A DNA stretch of 17,137 nucleotides from Caldifarciminota bacterium 4484_100 (GCA_002049785.1 MUKB01000034.1:1-17137); one strand, 5' to 3'. Shown: positions 7,859-16,240, counted from the stretch's first letter. Translations and numbers: made by a program. The notes: generated by a model not told the origin, from the letters alone.

Positions 7859-9157
7859 TTATAATAACTTTTGCACAAATGTCAACGACTCGTAGTTTTC
7901 TGTGATTGCGGTTCTTTCCTTACCGCTCAGCTGATCTTTTGCCCTCAGGACAATTATGTAATGGCCTGGAGGCAAGTCCATAGGGTGATAATGGGCACCC
8001 AGATATGCAACATCTCCGGGTTCAAACCAGTCATCAATCATAATGTCGACAATCTCCTTATGCATTTTTTCTTTATTGTAGACCTCATAGGTTGTTCTTA
8101 AATGATGCTGGCCATCTCTGGTTTTCAGGTTGTAGACCTCGACATAGAGATAAAATGGTTGATGTATGGGCAGGACAGGTTTGATTAAGGGAATCATTCG
8201 CCCTATAGGTTTATCAAATTTTTCTCTGGTGACCGCATGGTCAATCAAGAGTGCAGGCACAAGGTCGCTGATTTCCTTGGCGTCGTTCTGGTATTCTATC
8301 AGGCTCACGGCCAATTCCTTTTGACCAAATCGATGATTTTTTATGTCGGCATAGGATATCTCTATCTGATACTTTTCAGGTTTTAACCAGAGATTAATTT
8401 CATCATAGAAAGTACCGAAACCGGCATCGAACGGTTTGAGGAGGTCGTTGCTTTCGCTTATGATACTGTCATTCTTATCCCGAACCCTAATTCTACGATA
8501 AAGTGATAGACCAGTTGTATCGTCGATATCAAGGCTTATATATAATTCGAGTCTTGTTAGATTCTCCTGCTGACGGAACCTGCCATAGGAAAGGTTGAAA
8601 TCCAGGTTCTGGTCTTTCTTTATATCAATTAAGGTATCGGAAGATATCTTCATCAGGTATGGAATCTTTACACTGTCACCGAAGGATGAACAGGCGAGCA
8701 GTTTATAGGCTCGTCCTTTCCTTACGAAGTCAAAGATTAAGCCCTTGGTTCGATATGTCCAGACCTCAGCAGGTTTTACAAGAATATGGGTCTTTGTACC
8801 GATTATCTTCTGAGGGATTATCCTTTCCCTTTTTGTCGGTTGACCGTATTTTATATATATCGGTATCCGTTCGTCACTCAACGGAGCATAGCGACCGAAA
8901 TTTTTAAAGGCATACTCGATCCTCTCTTCAAATTCTGTTCTTTTCTGGGGCTCCTTATTCTTCCAGAATTTTTCATACAGTGCCTTACGTTCATACGCTG
9001 ATGGAAGTTCGATATACTGTTGTGCAACAACTGAATCCATTGCCTTGAGACCAAGATATATCTTGCGTTCTTTTTCTATGAGACGATAATACTGTGGTGT
9101 TATTACATTTACTGTGCAAAATAGAATCGAGAGGCTGAAGATGATTATTTTCTTCAT
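7859..9157 (-). CDS. GWxTD-domain family exported protein
   Basis: This is a 432-residue protein of unknown biochemical function. It begins with a standard signal peptide (MKK, hydrophobic to about residue 19); no lipobox cysteine follows the cleavage region, so it is not an obvious lipoprotein. The family is recognised from the helical N-terminal part with YEKFWKNKEP (about 61-70). Next comes the conserved block YAPLSDERIPIYIKYGQPTKRE (90-111), then AEVWTY (130-135). The C-terminal beta-rich half ends in GAHYHPMDLPPGHY and LRAKDQLSGKERTA, as in the family. The naming motif GWxTD is degenerate here: only the serine/threonine and aspartate positions appear kept. It is the first gene of the operon. 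The ATG at 9157 lacks a Shine-Dalgarno and sits about seven bases after a -10-like element. GWxTD proteins are common in Acidobacteria, FCB and WOR-3 genomes. Confidence 0.8.
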   Translation of the reverse strand: MKKIIIFSLSILFCTVNVITPQYYRLIEKERKIYLGLKAMDSVVAQQYIELPSAYERKALYEKFWKNKEPQKRTEFEERIEYAFKNFGRYAPLSDERIPIYIKYGQPTKRERIIPQKIIGTKTHILVKPAEVWTYRTKGLIFDFVRKGRAYKLLACSSFGDSVKIPYLMKISSDTLIDIKKDQNLDFNLSYGRFRQQENLTRLELYISLDIDDTTGLSLYRRIRVRDKNDSIISESNDLLKPFDAGFGTFYDEINLWLKPEKYQIEISYADIKNHRFGQKELAVSLIEYQNDAKEISDLVPALLIDHAVTREKFDKPIGRMIPLIKPVLPIHQPFYLYVEVYNLKTRDGQHHLRTTYEVYNKEKMHKEIVDIMIDDWFEPGDVAYLGAHYHPMDLPPGHYIIVLRAKDQLSGKERTAITENYESLTFVQKLL

Positions 9158-9164
9158 AAGAATA

Positions 9165-9192
9165 AGTTTAATCAGATAATCTTTGGTGTCAA
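9165..9192 (-). promoter_or_regulatory. Candidate sigma-70 promoter for the GWxTD operon, leaderless
   Basis: On the minus strand a perfect TTGACA (9192-9187) is followed after 16 bases by TAAACT (9170-9165), four of six matches to TATAAT. Seven bases then lead directly to the ATG at 9157. A normal start site would fall at or just before the A of the ATG, so the mRNA would have essentially no leader. The absence of a Shine-Dalgarno before this ATG agrees. It lies in the largest intergenic gap of the window (9158-9270, 113 bases); apart from AT-rich imperfect palindromes I see nothing else in that gap. Confidence 0.45.
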
Positions 9193-9270
9193 GTGCAGAA
9201 GTCTCAGAATTATGAATTGGTATTTTTTGGTCTTCTGTTGTAAAATTATTTTATCTAATTAGTTGTAATA

Positions 9271-10575
9271 CTACCGACCCAGACCCAATTTGACGACCTT
9301 CCGGTTCTGTTTCTTGACCGCATTTCTGGTGTCGATAATGAGCCGGCTATGTCTGGCTATAAAATCATAGTCATATTTTGAGTGGTTAGTTAGAATCACC
9401 ACTGCATCCATTTTCTTTAAAAGTTTAGCAGTCAACGCTACCGAGCGGATAATTTTATTATCGTCCCTGAGTTCGGGTATATAGGGATCATTATAAAGAA
9501 CCTTCTGCACCCTGGCTTTTAGAATCTGATAGACCTTCAATGATGGAGAATGTCTGAGATCTGAGATGTCTTTTTTGAAGGCCATCCCCAGAAGCAGAAT
9601 CTTCGCCTGACCTGAACACCGACCCGATTTTCCCAGGGCATCGATGATCTTGTTGACGACAAAATAGGGCATCTCTTCGTTGATCCGGGCTGACAGTTCT
9701 ATGAAGGCGGTATGAAAATCGTATTCCCTTGCCTTCCAGGAGAGGTAGTATGGGTCGATGGGTATACAGTGCCCACCAACACCAGGTCCAGGATAGAAGG
9801 GCATATATCCAAATGGTTTGGTCTTTGCTGCATCAATAACTTCCCAGATATCAATTCCCCCTATCCTTTCACATAATTGGGCAAATTCATTGACCAGGGC
9901 AATATTCACATTCCTGAAAGTATTCTCGAGAAGTTTGGTCATTTCCGCAACCTTTGGTGATGACACAGGAAAGACACTGTTCACAAATTGTCGATAGAAG
10001 AGAGTAGCCATCCTGGTGCAGTTTTTTGTTACTCCACCCACAACCACCGGTGTATTGGCAATACCATATTTTTTGTTTCCGGGATCGATACGTTCGGGAC
10101 AGAAGGCGAGGAAGAAGTCTTTGCCGACTTTAAGACCTGAACTTTTGAGAATAGGAAGGATGACCCCTTCGGTTGTTTCCGGATAGGTGGTACTCTTCAA
10201 TATAATAAGTTGTCCCTTTTTTAGATAATTTCTGATTCCGTGCGTACATTCAACGACCGCACTCAAGTCTGGTTCTTTATTGATATTGATCGGCGTCGGG
10301 ACGCAGATTATGATGATGTCGCAGTCCCTCAATTTTGCATAAGAGGTGGACGACTTTATTCTATCTCTGGATACAAAGTATTTCAGTTCCTTTGAATCTA
10401 CATCACTGATAAAGGAGATACCCCTGTTTATCATCGCCACCCTTTTTTTATCGATATCGATTCCGATAACCTTAAATCCGGCTCGGGCAATCTCTAAGGC
10501 GAGGGGTAGTCCCACATAGCCCAGTCCAATGATTCCAACCTTTGCCTCTTTTTTGCTAATCAATCGCTTCTGCAT
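9271..10575 (-). CDS. UDP-glucose/GDP-mannose dehydrogenase family protein, WbpA-like (probably UDP-GlcNAc 6-dehydrogenase)
   Basis: This enzyme oxidises C6 of a nucleotide sugar twice with NAD to give a uronate for surface polysaccharide. Its 434 residues match the family length. The Rossmann motif VGIIGLGYVGLPLA is at 13-26, CVPTP follows at about 91-95, and EMTKLLENTFRNVNIA (211-226) carries K214 and N218. The catalytic cysteine C270 lies in GPGVGGHCIPIDPYYL, and the C-terminal UDP-binding domain contains LGMAFKKDISDLRHSP. The stretch PFGYMPFYPGPGVGGH is typical of the WbpA/GlcNAc branch rather than UDP-glucose 6-dehydrogenases such as Ugd; the exact sugar is inference. AAAGGAG four to five bases before the ATG is a strong ribosome site. 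A near-consensus promoter directly upstream suggests its own transcription. No glycosyltransferase or partner epimerase is in the window. Confidence 0.9.
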   Translation of the reverse strand: MQKRLISKKEAKVGIIGLGYVGLPLALEIARAGFKVIGIDIDKKRVAMINRGISFISDVDSKELKYFVSRDRIKSSTSYAKLRDCDIIIICVPTPININKEPDLSAVVECTHGIRNYLKKGQLIILKSTTYPETTEGVILPILKSSGLKVGKDFFLAFCPERIDPGNKKYGIANTPVVVGGVTKNCTRMATLFYRQFVNSVFPVSSPKVAEMTKLLENTFRNVNIALVNEFAQLCERIGGIDIWEVIDAAKTKPFGYMPFYPGPGVGGHCIPIDPYYLSWKAREYDFHTAFIELSARINEEMPYFVVNKIIDALGKSGRCSGQAKILLLGMAFKKDISDLRHSPSLKVYQILKARVQKVLYNDPYIPELRDDNKIIRSVALTAKLLKKMDAVVILTNHSKYDYDFIARHSRLIIDTRNAVKKQNRKVVKLGLGR

Positions 10576-10591
10576 TGTTCACTCCTTTGCT

Positions 10592-10619
10592 ATTATAAAC
10601 AAATTTCATATTCTGACAA
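10592..10619 (-). promoter_or_regulatory. Near-consensus sigma-70 promoter for the nucleotide-sugar dehydrogenase gene
   Basis: On the minus strand TTGTCA (10619-10614, five of six consensus bases) is followed after 16 bases by a perfect TATAAT (10597-10592). It sits in the 48-base gap between the purB stop and the dehydrogenase ATG at 10575. The expected start site, about 10585-10587, would give a leader of only about ten bases, with the AAAGGAG ribosome site at its very 5' end. This is tight but workable. The alternative is that the gene is only read through from purB. Confidence 0.55.
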
Positions 10620-10623
10620 GTTT

Positions 10624-11886
10624 TTAGAGATTACGCAGATGCCAGTGAAGATCGAAGATCTTCTCAAGTTCTTCTTCCCTGACATATTGTCTGAGTTTCT
10701 TATCCTGCCGAATCAGTTCCTTTAAATTTGTCTTCGAACTCAGTGCCTGGAATGAGGCCTGCTGGATTCGTTTATATGCACTGGTGCGATCCATACCCTT
10801 TAATATCAATAGATTCATCAGGGCCTGGGATGCGAATGTGCCATAGGTCTTTTCGATATTTTCCTGCATTCTATCTTTATTTACATTCAGTCCCTTCAAC
10901 ACCCAGATCATCTTTCTGGTAATATAATGGACCAGATGGAAGAGGTCAGGGATAATGATTCGCTCTACGGATGAGTTTGTGATGTCTCTTTCGTGCCATA
11001 GATTGATATTTTCATAGGCGGGCACAAGCATACCCCTCAATATCCTTACAAGGCCACATATTCGTTCACAGATAACAGGATTTTTCTTATGGGGCATTGC
11101 TGAAGAACCCTTCTGACCACGGGTAAAGGGCTCAGATACTTCACCTACTTCGGAACGGGATAGATTTCTGATTTCGGTAGCGATTCTCTCAATGCCACAG
11201 CCATAAAGAACCAGGCTGGCTGCTAAACTGGCATATCTATCCCTGGGCAGAACCTGGGTGGAGACCGGCTCAGGTCTGAGCCCGAGCCGCTTCATTACTT
11301 TCTTTTCAATTTTCCTGGAGAGCATTGCATAGGTCCCCACTGCTCCTGAAAGTTTACCATAGCGTATCTCTTTGCCTGCCTGAATGAGTCTGTTGTAATT
11401 CCTGTTCGTCTCTTCATACCAGGATCTTATCTTGTATCCAAATGTTATGGGTTGAGCGAACATACCGTGGGTCCGTCCGATCTGAGGGGTTCTCCGATAT
11501 TTTATTGAGAGCTGTTTTAATATTGCACAGACCTGTTTTATATCTTTCAATATTATCGTCAGTGCTTCTTGAATTATCAGAGAAAATGCGGTATCCACCA
11601 GGTCATACGAGGTGAGCCCAAAATGGAGCCATTTTCCTTCTGCGCCGATTTTCTCACGAACTGCAGTAAGAAATGCTATTACATCGTGGTTGGTGACTTT
11701 TTCAATCTGGGCTACCTTTTTCGGATCGACCCTGACCTGCCTCAATTTTTTACTCAACCCCTTGGGTATTATACCTTCTGCCTCTTCTACTTCAGCAACA
11801 ACAGTTTCAACAAAGAGCCATTTTTGGAACCGGAATTGTTCATCAAAGAGTTTTTTTATTGGTTCAGTCTGATAACGTTCAATCAT
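10624..11886 (-). CDS. purB: Adenylosuccinate lyase
   Basis: This cytoplasmic enzyme removes fumarate in two purine steps: SAICAR to AICAR, and adenylosuccinate to AMP. The 420 residues show the fumarase/aspartase superfamily pattern. TNHDVIAFL (65-73) and GLTSYDLVDTA (90-100) line the site. GRTHGMFAQP (137-146) carries the catalytic H140. The signature loop GQKGSSAMPHKKNP (257-270) carries the catalytic serine, S261 or S262. The C-terminal helical domain typical of PurB follows (LNVNKDRMQENIEKTYGTFASQALM). The ribosome site AAAGGAG overlaps the TAA stop of the htrA gene (TAAAGGAGCAGAATG), indicating translational coupling with it, although the two functions are unrelated. No other purine gene is in the window. 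Confidence 0.96.
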   Translation of the reverse strand: MIERYQTEPIKKLFDEQFRFQKWLFVETVVAEVEEAEGIIPKGLSKKLRQVRVDPKKVAQIEKVTNHDVIAFLTAVREKIGAEGKWLHFGLTSYDLVDTAFSLIIQEALTIILKDIKQVCAILKQLSIKYRRTPQIGRTHGMFAQPITFGYKIRSWYEETNRNYNRLIQAGKEIRYGKLSGAVGTYAMLSRKIEKKVMKRLGLRPEPVSTQVLPRDRYASLAASLVLYGCGIERIATEIRNLSRSEVGEVSEPFTRGQKGSSAMPHKKNPVICERICGLVRILRGMLVPAYENINLWHERDITNSSVERIIIPDLFHLVHYITRKMIWVLKGLNVNKDRMQENIEKTYGTFASQALMNLLILKGMDRTSAYKRIQQASFQALSSKTNLKELIRQDKKLRQYVREEELEKIFDLHWHLRNL

Positions 11887-11895
11887 TCTGCTCCT

Positions 11896-13335
11896 TTAAT
11901 AACCAGAATAGAGATGGATGATAAAACCACCTCTATCAATAATAAAACTGATTGACTTCATATCCCTTAACGCCTCTTTGAATTCTTCTTTATTTCTTAT
12001 GCGCCTGTTCCCAACAATCAGTATTACATCACCGGGTAATATACCGAGTTTCTCTCCGATGCTATTTTTTTCAACCCTTGTCACCACAACACCATCGGGG
12101 TATGTGATATCGTATTTTTGCGCAGTTCGTGCATTGATATCCTCAATGTATATCCCTAAATCGGTAGGTATGCCCACCCCTTCTTTGTATTCTGAGACGA
12201 CCATTTTTATTTTTAAGGTATCGCCATTTCTCAGGAGTACGACTTCCATTGTGTCATCAACAAAGATGTTGGCAATAGCCTTGCGCCAGTCAGCGACATT
12301 CGAGATGTTGTTGTCGTTTACCCTGATGATACGGTCGCCCTCTTTTATCCCTGACCGCTGGGCCGGGCTGTTGGGATCAACATTACTGACGAGAACACCG
12401 CGGGGAGGGATTCCCATTGCCCGGGCAATGGTCGGTGTGATGTCCTGAGTCCAGGCACCAATCCACGGCGTCCTTAACCTATGGTATTTTTTTGCCTCAT
12501 TAATAAATTTCCTGGCGATATTGATGGGACGGGCAAAACCGATACCTTCAGATCCACCACCAGAGGTCAGAATGAAGGTATTTATACCGATTACCTGGCC
12601 CAGGATATTGACCAGAGGGCCACCGGAATTTCCGGGATTGATCGCGGCGTCCGTCTGAATCATATTTTTGTAGATGCGTTCGGAATTTGTTGATTTTATT
12701 GAACGATTGAGTGCGGAAACCACACCGACGGTAACAGTGGGTCTGGTGTCTTCCAAGAGAAAACCGAACGGATTACCAAGGGCGATCACCCATTCACCGA
12801 TCATAAGGTCATCAGAATTACCGAGTTCTGCATAGGGTAGATTGCGGGCGTCGATCTTGATCAGGGCAAGGTCATGGACCCGATCTGTGGCAATGATATG
12901 TCCCTTAAATTCTCGTGCGTCGGGAAGGGTGATATGCAGTTCCTGGGCATTGGTGATGACATGTTCGTTGGTCAGAATATAACCATCCGCCGAGATGAGC
13001 ACGCCGGTGCCCAAGCTTTTTATCTTTTTTTTGTAATAGTATTCGGGAAAAAAATCGCGGAAGAAGTCACGGAAGAACTTATCGCTGAATGGTGAGAGGA
13101 ATGGTGTGGTAGTAACGGTCGTTGTTTGAATTACAGTAATGGAAACTACGGCTGGACTCACCTTTTGTGCTGCCTGTACAATGGCGTTTGCTCTCTGATT
13201 AGAGACTTCGTCGTTCAGTTTTTTGATCGTAGCAGTATGTGTTACCGGTTCTGAATGCACTTTATTATAGAGTTGCAGACCCAGGAATGTGATTATTATG
13301 CCGATGGCGATAAAGGTTAAATCCCTTTTAATCAT
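11896..13335 (-). CDS. HtrA/Deg-type serine protease with two PDZ domains
   Basis: This is a periplasmic quality-control protease, 479 residues long. An N-terminal hydrophobic segment (about 7-23) without an obvious cleavage site suggests a membrane anchor. The trypsin-like domain (about 50-275) has the full triad: H125 (NEHVIT), D155 (HDLALIKI) and S237 (NPGNSGGP). Two PDZ domains follow, roughly 288-380 ([22 protein letters not shown]) and 390-479 ([22 protein letters not shown]). An unusual aromatic loop, [10 protein letters not shown] (87-96), lies before the catalytic histidine where DegP has its LA loop. The ATG overlaps the transaldolase TGA by four bases (ATGA, 13332-13335) and has only a weak ribosome site, so coupled translation is likely. 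DegP, DegQ and DegS cannot be told apart securely; anchor plus two PDZ domains fits none exactly. Confidence 0.93.
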   Translation of the reverse strand: MIKRDLTFIAIGIIITFLGLQLYNKVHSEPVTHTATIKKLNDEVSNQRANAIVQAAQKVSPAVVSITVIQTTTVTTTPFLSPFSDKFFRDFFRDFFPEYYYKKKIKSLGTGVLISADGYILTNEHVITNAQELHITLPDAREFKGHIIATDRVHDLALIKIDARNLPYAELGNSDDLMIGEWVIALGNPFGFLLEDTRPTVTVGVVSALNRSIKSTNSERIYKNMIQTDAAINPGNSGGPLVNILGQVIGINTFILTSGGGSEGIGFARPINIARKFINEAKKYHRLRTPWIGAWTQDITPTIARAMGIPPRGVLVSNVDPNSPAQRSGIKEGDRIIRVNDNNISNVADWRKAIANIFVDDTMEVVLLRNGDTLKIKMVVSEYKEGVGIPTDLGIYIEDINARTAQKYDITYPDGVVVTRVEKNSIGEKLGILPGDVILIVGNRRIRNKEEFKEALRDMKSISFIIDRGGFIIHLYSGY

Positions 13336-13970
13336 CGTTTTTTCCAGTCATTCAGAAATCTTTCAATGCCGATGTCAGTAAGGGGATGCTTTATCATTAG
13401 AGAGAAGACGCGGTAGGGCATCGTTACAATGTGGGTGCCGAGGATTGCGGCCTGCCTGACATGTTCAGGATGACGGACCGATGCGAATATCAATTGGCTG
13501 GAGAAGTCATAATTATTTAAGATTTCGAGGATGTCCTTTATTACCTCGATTCCGGGATTTGCAATATCATCAAGCCTTCCCACAAATGGGCTGATGAATG
13601 AAGCCCCTGCCTTTGCTGCAAGGATCGCCTGGTTTGCAGAAAAGATGAGTGTCATATTCACCCTGATACCTTCTTGAGAAAGTATCCGTGTTGCCTTCAG
13701 TCCATCAACCGTGCAGGGGATTTTGACAACGATATGTTCACTGATTTTACTCAGCTCTCGGGCTTCTGCTACCATTTCATCACTTTTCAGACTGAGTACC
13801 TCGCCACTGACCGGACCCTTAACAACATCACAGATTTCTTTCAGGATTTTACGATAGTCACCTTCTTCCCGAGAGATGAGGGTGGGATTGGTGGTCACAC
13901 CATCCAGAACTCCCCATTGAGCGATCTCCTTAATTTCTTGAAGATTTGCCGTATCAAGGTATAATTTCAT
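13332..13970 (-). CDS. Small-subfamily transaldolase (TalC/MipB-like)
   Basis: This class I aldolase of the non-oxidative pentose phosphate pathway has 212 residues, typical of the short TalC/FSA subfamily. LDTAN with D6, TTNPT with N28, and the Schiff-base lysine K83 in VVKIPCT are all present. E57 (SGEVLS) and F129 (SPFVGRLDD) stand where fructose-6-phosphate aldolases have glutamine and tyrosine. Glutamate and phenylalanine are the true transaldolase residues, so I call it a transaldolase that moves dihydroxyacetone between sugar phosphates, despite frequent automatic naming as FSA. The ATG at 13970 has a G-rich site (AAGGGGG) about eight bases upstream. The truA stop is 18 bases before it, and its own stop overlaps the htrA start. 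Confidence 0.9.
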   Translation of the reverse strand: MKLYLDTANLQEIKEIAQWGVLDGVTTNPTLISREEGDYRKILKEICDVVKGPVSGEVLSLKSDEMVAEARELSKISEHIVVKIPCTVDGLKATRILSQEGIRVNMTLIFSANQAILAAKAGASFISPFVGRLDDIANPGIEVIKDILEILNNYDFSSQLIFASVRHPEHVRQAAILGTHIVTMPYRVFSLMIKHPLTDIGIERFLNDWKKR

Positions 13971-13988
13971 ATAAGGCCCCCTTTGATT

Positions 13989-14702
13989 TCAATATTTCAC
14001 CTTCATCAGGAATAGACCCTGAGGTGGAGCAAAATATAGCCCTGGTATATGCCAGACCTCTGCGGGTTCTTGAACATTGAACCTTCCCCGGCCGAGGTCG
14101 ACAAGAAAACCAACCATTCCACGCACCATCCTCCTCAGGAATCTATTACCCTCAAATTCTATTATAACCCCATCTGGTATATCTGTCAAGCTTGCCTTCA
14201 TTATACGGCAGGTTGTATTCTCAGGTCCGTTCGATATAGAAAAATTCTTATAGTCGTGTTCACCGATTAAATAATTTAAGGCCTGTTTCATCTTTTCGAT
14301 ATTAAGTTGATAGTTTACATACCAATTATATCTTATCTTAAATGGAGAGGGGATAAAGGTTATGTGATACCGGTAGATCTTGGACCGTGCGGAATATCTA
14401 CTATTGAACTGTTCCTCTACGAATTCTATTTTCTTGATATAGATATCATCTGGTGTGAGTGAGTTGATCGCCTGTCTGAGTTTTTCCGGAGATAAATTAA
14501 TCCGGGCTTGGAAATTTGCAACCTGGCCCAGGGCATGTACACCCTGGTCGGTTCTTCCTGCTCCAATCAATTTGGTCGGTGCGTTGGTGATTTTTTTTAT
14601 GACTTTTTCAAGCTCACCCTGAACTGTTCTTAGACCGGGTTGAATTTGCCAGCCATAAAAATTGGTGCCATCATACTCAATGAGTAGTTTTACATTATGC
14701 AT
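13989..14702 (-). CDS. truA: tRNA pseudouridine synthase A
   Basis: This enzyme converts uridines 38-40 of the tRNA anticodon arm to pseudouridine. Its 237 residues match the family. The N-terminal IEYDGTNFYGWQIQP (8-22) and the catalytic aspartate D52 in GAGRTDQGVHALGQV (47-61) are diagnostic. NSRYSARSKIYRYHI and the C-terminal GNRFLRRMVRGMVG, which contacts the RNA, also fit. The start at ATG 14702 lies 10 bases after the kinase stop. The only ribosome-site-like element, AAAGG, is about 14 bases upstream inside the end of the kinase gene, so initiation probably depends on coupling to it. Confidence 0.96.
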   Translation of the reverse strand: MHNVKLLIEYDGTNFYGWQIQPGLRTVQGELEKVIKKITNAPTKLIGAGRTDQGVHALGQVANFQARINLSPEKLRQAINSLTPDDIYIKKIEFVEEQFNSRYSARSKIYRYHITFIPSPFKIRYNWYVNYQLNIEKMKQALNYLIGEHDYKNFSISNGPENTTCRIMKASLTDIPDGVIIEFEGNRFLRRMVRGMVGFLVDLGRGRFNVQEPAEVWHIPGLYFAPPQGLFLMKVKY

Positions 14703-14712
14703 TATTTAGGGA

Positions 14713-16188
14713 TCAGCCTTTCTGGGAAAGGGGTAGGCTGAGTATGAATTTACTTCCCTCACCCAACTTACTTTCGACCGTAATCTTACCACCGTGTGCT
14801 TCAACGATATTTCGTGCGATTGCAAGACCAAGCCCGGTTCCACCCTTTTTCGTGGTATAAAACGGTGAGAAAATCTTTTTGAGCTCCTTTTGTCGTATCC
14901 CGGGTCCATAATCACGGATTGTTATAACCGCGACATTGTCGCGGGTGAATGATTCTATTTCTATCACCTGGCCATCCTTGCTCACCTCAAAGGCATTATC
15001 CAGGATGTTGACGATTGCCGACTTCAGTTTATTAAGGTCTACAAAACAATAGAAATCTCCATCCTTGCGTTTTATCTGGACATTTTTTTTATTGTCCCTG
15101 CGCTGCATCATTGAAATCACCGCTTCGTTTATGATTTCGACGATATGATGGCGATTTCTCTTTGTGGGTGTGAACTGGGCGAAATTCAAAAAGTCAGTAA
15201 CGATTTCATTGAGACGAATTGTTTCATTCAGAGCCATATTAATGAACGGAGTAACTTTTCCACGCCGGACTGATTCGTTGATTACCTCAAGTGCACCTCG
15301 GATTGATGAGAGGGGATTTCTGATTTCATGGGCGAGTGAACCTCCAAGTTCGGCAAGTAATCTGGTCTGTTCAGCGATCCTCGATTTTTCTTCAAGTTTT
15401 CTGAGATCGGTGAGGTCCTGAAGAATGCCTAATCCGGCCTGGGAGTTATATATGCGGGCACAGGAAAGGACATAGTAGCGTTTTGAGACCCGTAATTCAA
15501 TTGAGGTCGGTGTCTTTGGTGTTTCCAAAAATCGGGCCAGGTGGAGGTGTACTATTGTCCGCAGTTTACCTTCAGGAATATTTGTATAGATGATGTCACC
15601 GTTGCGGTTCACCGTAATAATTCCTGATGGCAGGTTCTTTATTATCTCCTCGGTGGTCAATCTCAGTTGTCTTGCTTCCTCGGCACCCTTTTGATACTGA
15701 GTCGATAATGCACCACTTAAAATTGCCGTAAACATAAAGAGTAAGGCGAATATGTAAAAACGGTACATTACAATCTGCATATTCAGACCGGTCCCCTTGG
15801 TTTCATACATAATCAGGGCAAAGTAGAGGAGTGCAGAACTGAGGCCGATTAAATAGGCGCCGGTTCTGAATAGATACATTGAGGATAGGATTATGACGAG
15901 GATAAAGAGAAGGGGGAACATACTTTCAATCCCACCTGAGTGGTGGACCATTGCACAAATGATTGGGAGGTCAGAAAAGAAGAGGATGTAGAGGATCAGT
16001 TTTTCTGATAGCCACTTATGGAGAAATAGTAATATTACAGCAATCGTAAATGAGGTGAGGATAATAAACCAGAATGGCAGGGGGATTGTATGAAATACAG
16101 GGTATGAACTGAGTAGGATAAAGGCAACAACCAAGGGGTGGAGGATGATGAGTTCAGTAAGTTTACTGAACCGGTCAGGATAAATCAT
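14713..16188 (-). CDS. PilS-like membrane sensor histidine kinase
   Basis: This is a two-component sensor kinase of 491 residues. Its N-terminal half has about six hydrophobic segments (roughly residues 15-160) with very short loops, as in PilS. A PAS-like region follows (about 175-265, IIKNLPSGIITVNRNGD). The dimerisation/phosphoacceptor domain carries the autophosphorylated histidine at about 287 (SLAHEIRNPLSSI). The ATPase domain has an N box (NILDNAFE, about 394-401), a G1 box (DYGPGI) and a G2 box (GTGLGLAIA, about 450-458). I place the start at the ATG at 16188 because AAAGG lies four bases before it; the frame can start one codon earlier at a TTG, which would put the ribosome site too close. 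It follows pilC by 52 bases, which supports a pilus-regulatory role, but no PilR regulator is next to it. Confidence 0.88.
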   Translation of the reverse strand: MIYPDRFSKLTELIILHPLVVAFILLSSYPVFHTIPLPFWFIILTSFTIAVILLFLHKWLSEKLILYILFFSDLPIICAMVHHSGGIESMFPLLFILVIILSSMYLFRTGAYLIGLSSALLYFALIMYETKGTGLNMQIVMYRFYIFALLFMFTAILSGALSTQYQKGAEEARQLRLTTEEIIKNLPSGIITVNRNGDIIYTNIPEGKLRTIVHLHLARFLETPKTPTSIELRVSKRYYVLSCARIYNSQAGLGILQDLTDLRKLEEKSRIAEQTRLLAELGGSLAHEIRNPLSSIRGALEVINESVRRGKVTPFINMALNETIRLNEIVTDFLNFAQFTPTKRNRHHIVEIINEAVISMMQRRDNKKNVQIKRKDGDFYCFVDLNKLKSAIVNILDNAFEVSKDGQVIEIESFTRDNVAVITIRDYGPGIRQKELKKIFSPFYTTKKGGTGLGLAIARNIVEAHGGKITVESKLGEGSKFILSLPLSQKG

Positions 16189-16211
16189 CAAGCCTTTATC
16201 ATCCTACCCGG

Positions 16212-16223
16212 TTTTTTAAAAAA
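16212..16223. repeat. 12-base T6A6 palindrome in the pilC/kinase gap
   Basis: A perfect TTTTTTAAAAAA palindrome lies in the 52-base gap between pilC and the kinase gene, flanked by GG on one side and GCC on the other. With the flanks it could form an imperfect hairpin. It has no GC-rich stem followed by a T run, so it is not a standard terminator. It could be a bent-DNA or regulatory element, or chance in AT-rich spacer. Confidence 0.35.
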
Positions 16224-16240
16224 GCCTGACCCCTTACGAA

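Noticed and set aside
9230..9262. AT-rich palindromes after the dehydrogenase stop as a terminator
   Set aside because: Stems such as TAAAAT/ATTTTA have no GC pairs and almost no loop, so they are expected by chance in AT-rich spacer.
11918..12448. 176-codon plus-strand open frame inside the HtrA gene
   Set aside because: It is antisense to a clearly conserved protease/PDZ gene, has no recognisable domain, and similar antisense frames occur opposite other real genes here.
14706..14915. 69-codon minus-strand open frame overlapping the kinase end
   Set aside because: Out-of-frame shadow of the histidine kinase ATPase domain and has no family signal.
16189..16191. TTG at 16191 as the kinase start
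   Set aside because: It leaves almost no space after the AAAGG site, while the next codon is an ATG with four-base spacing.
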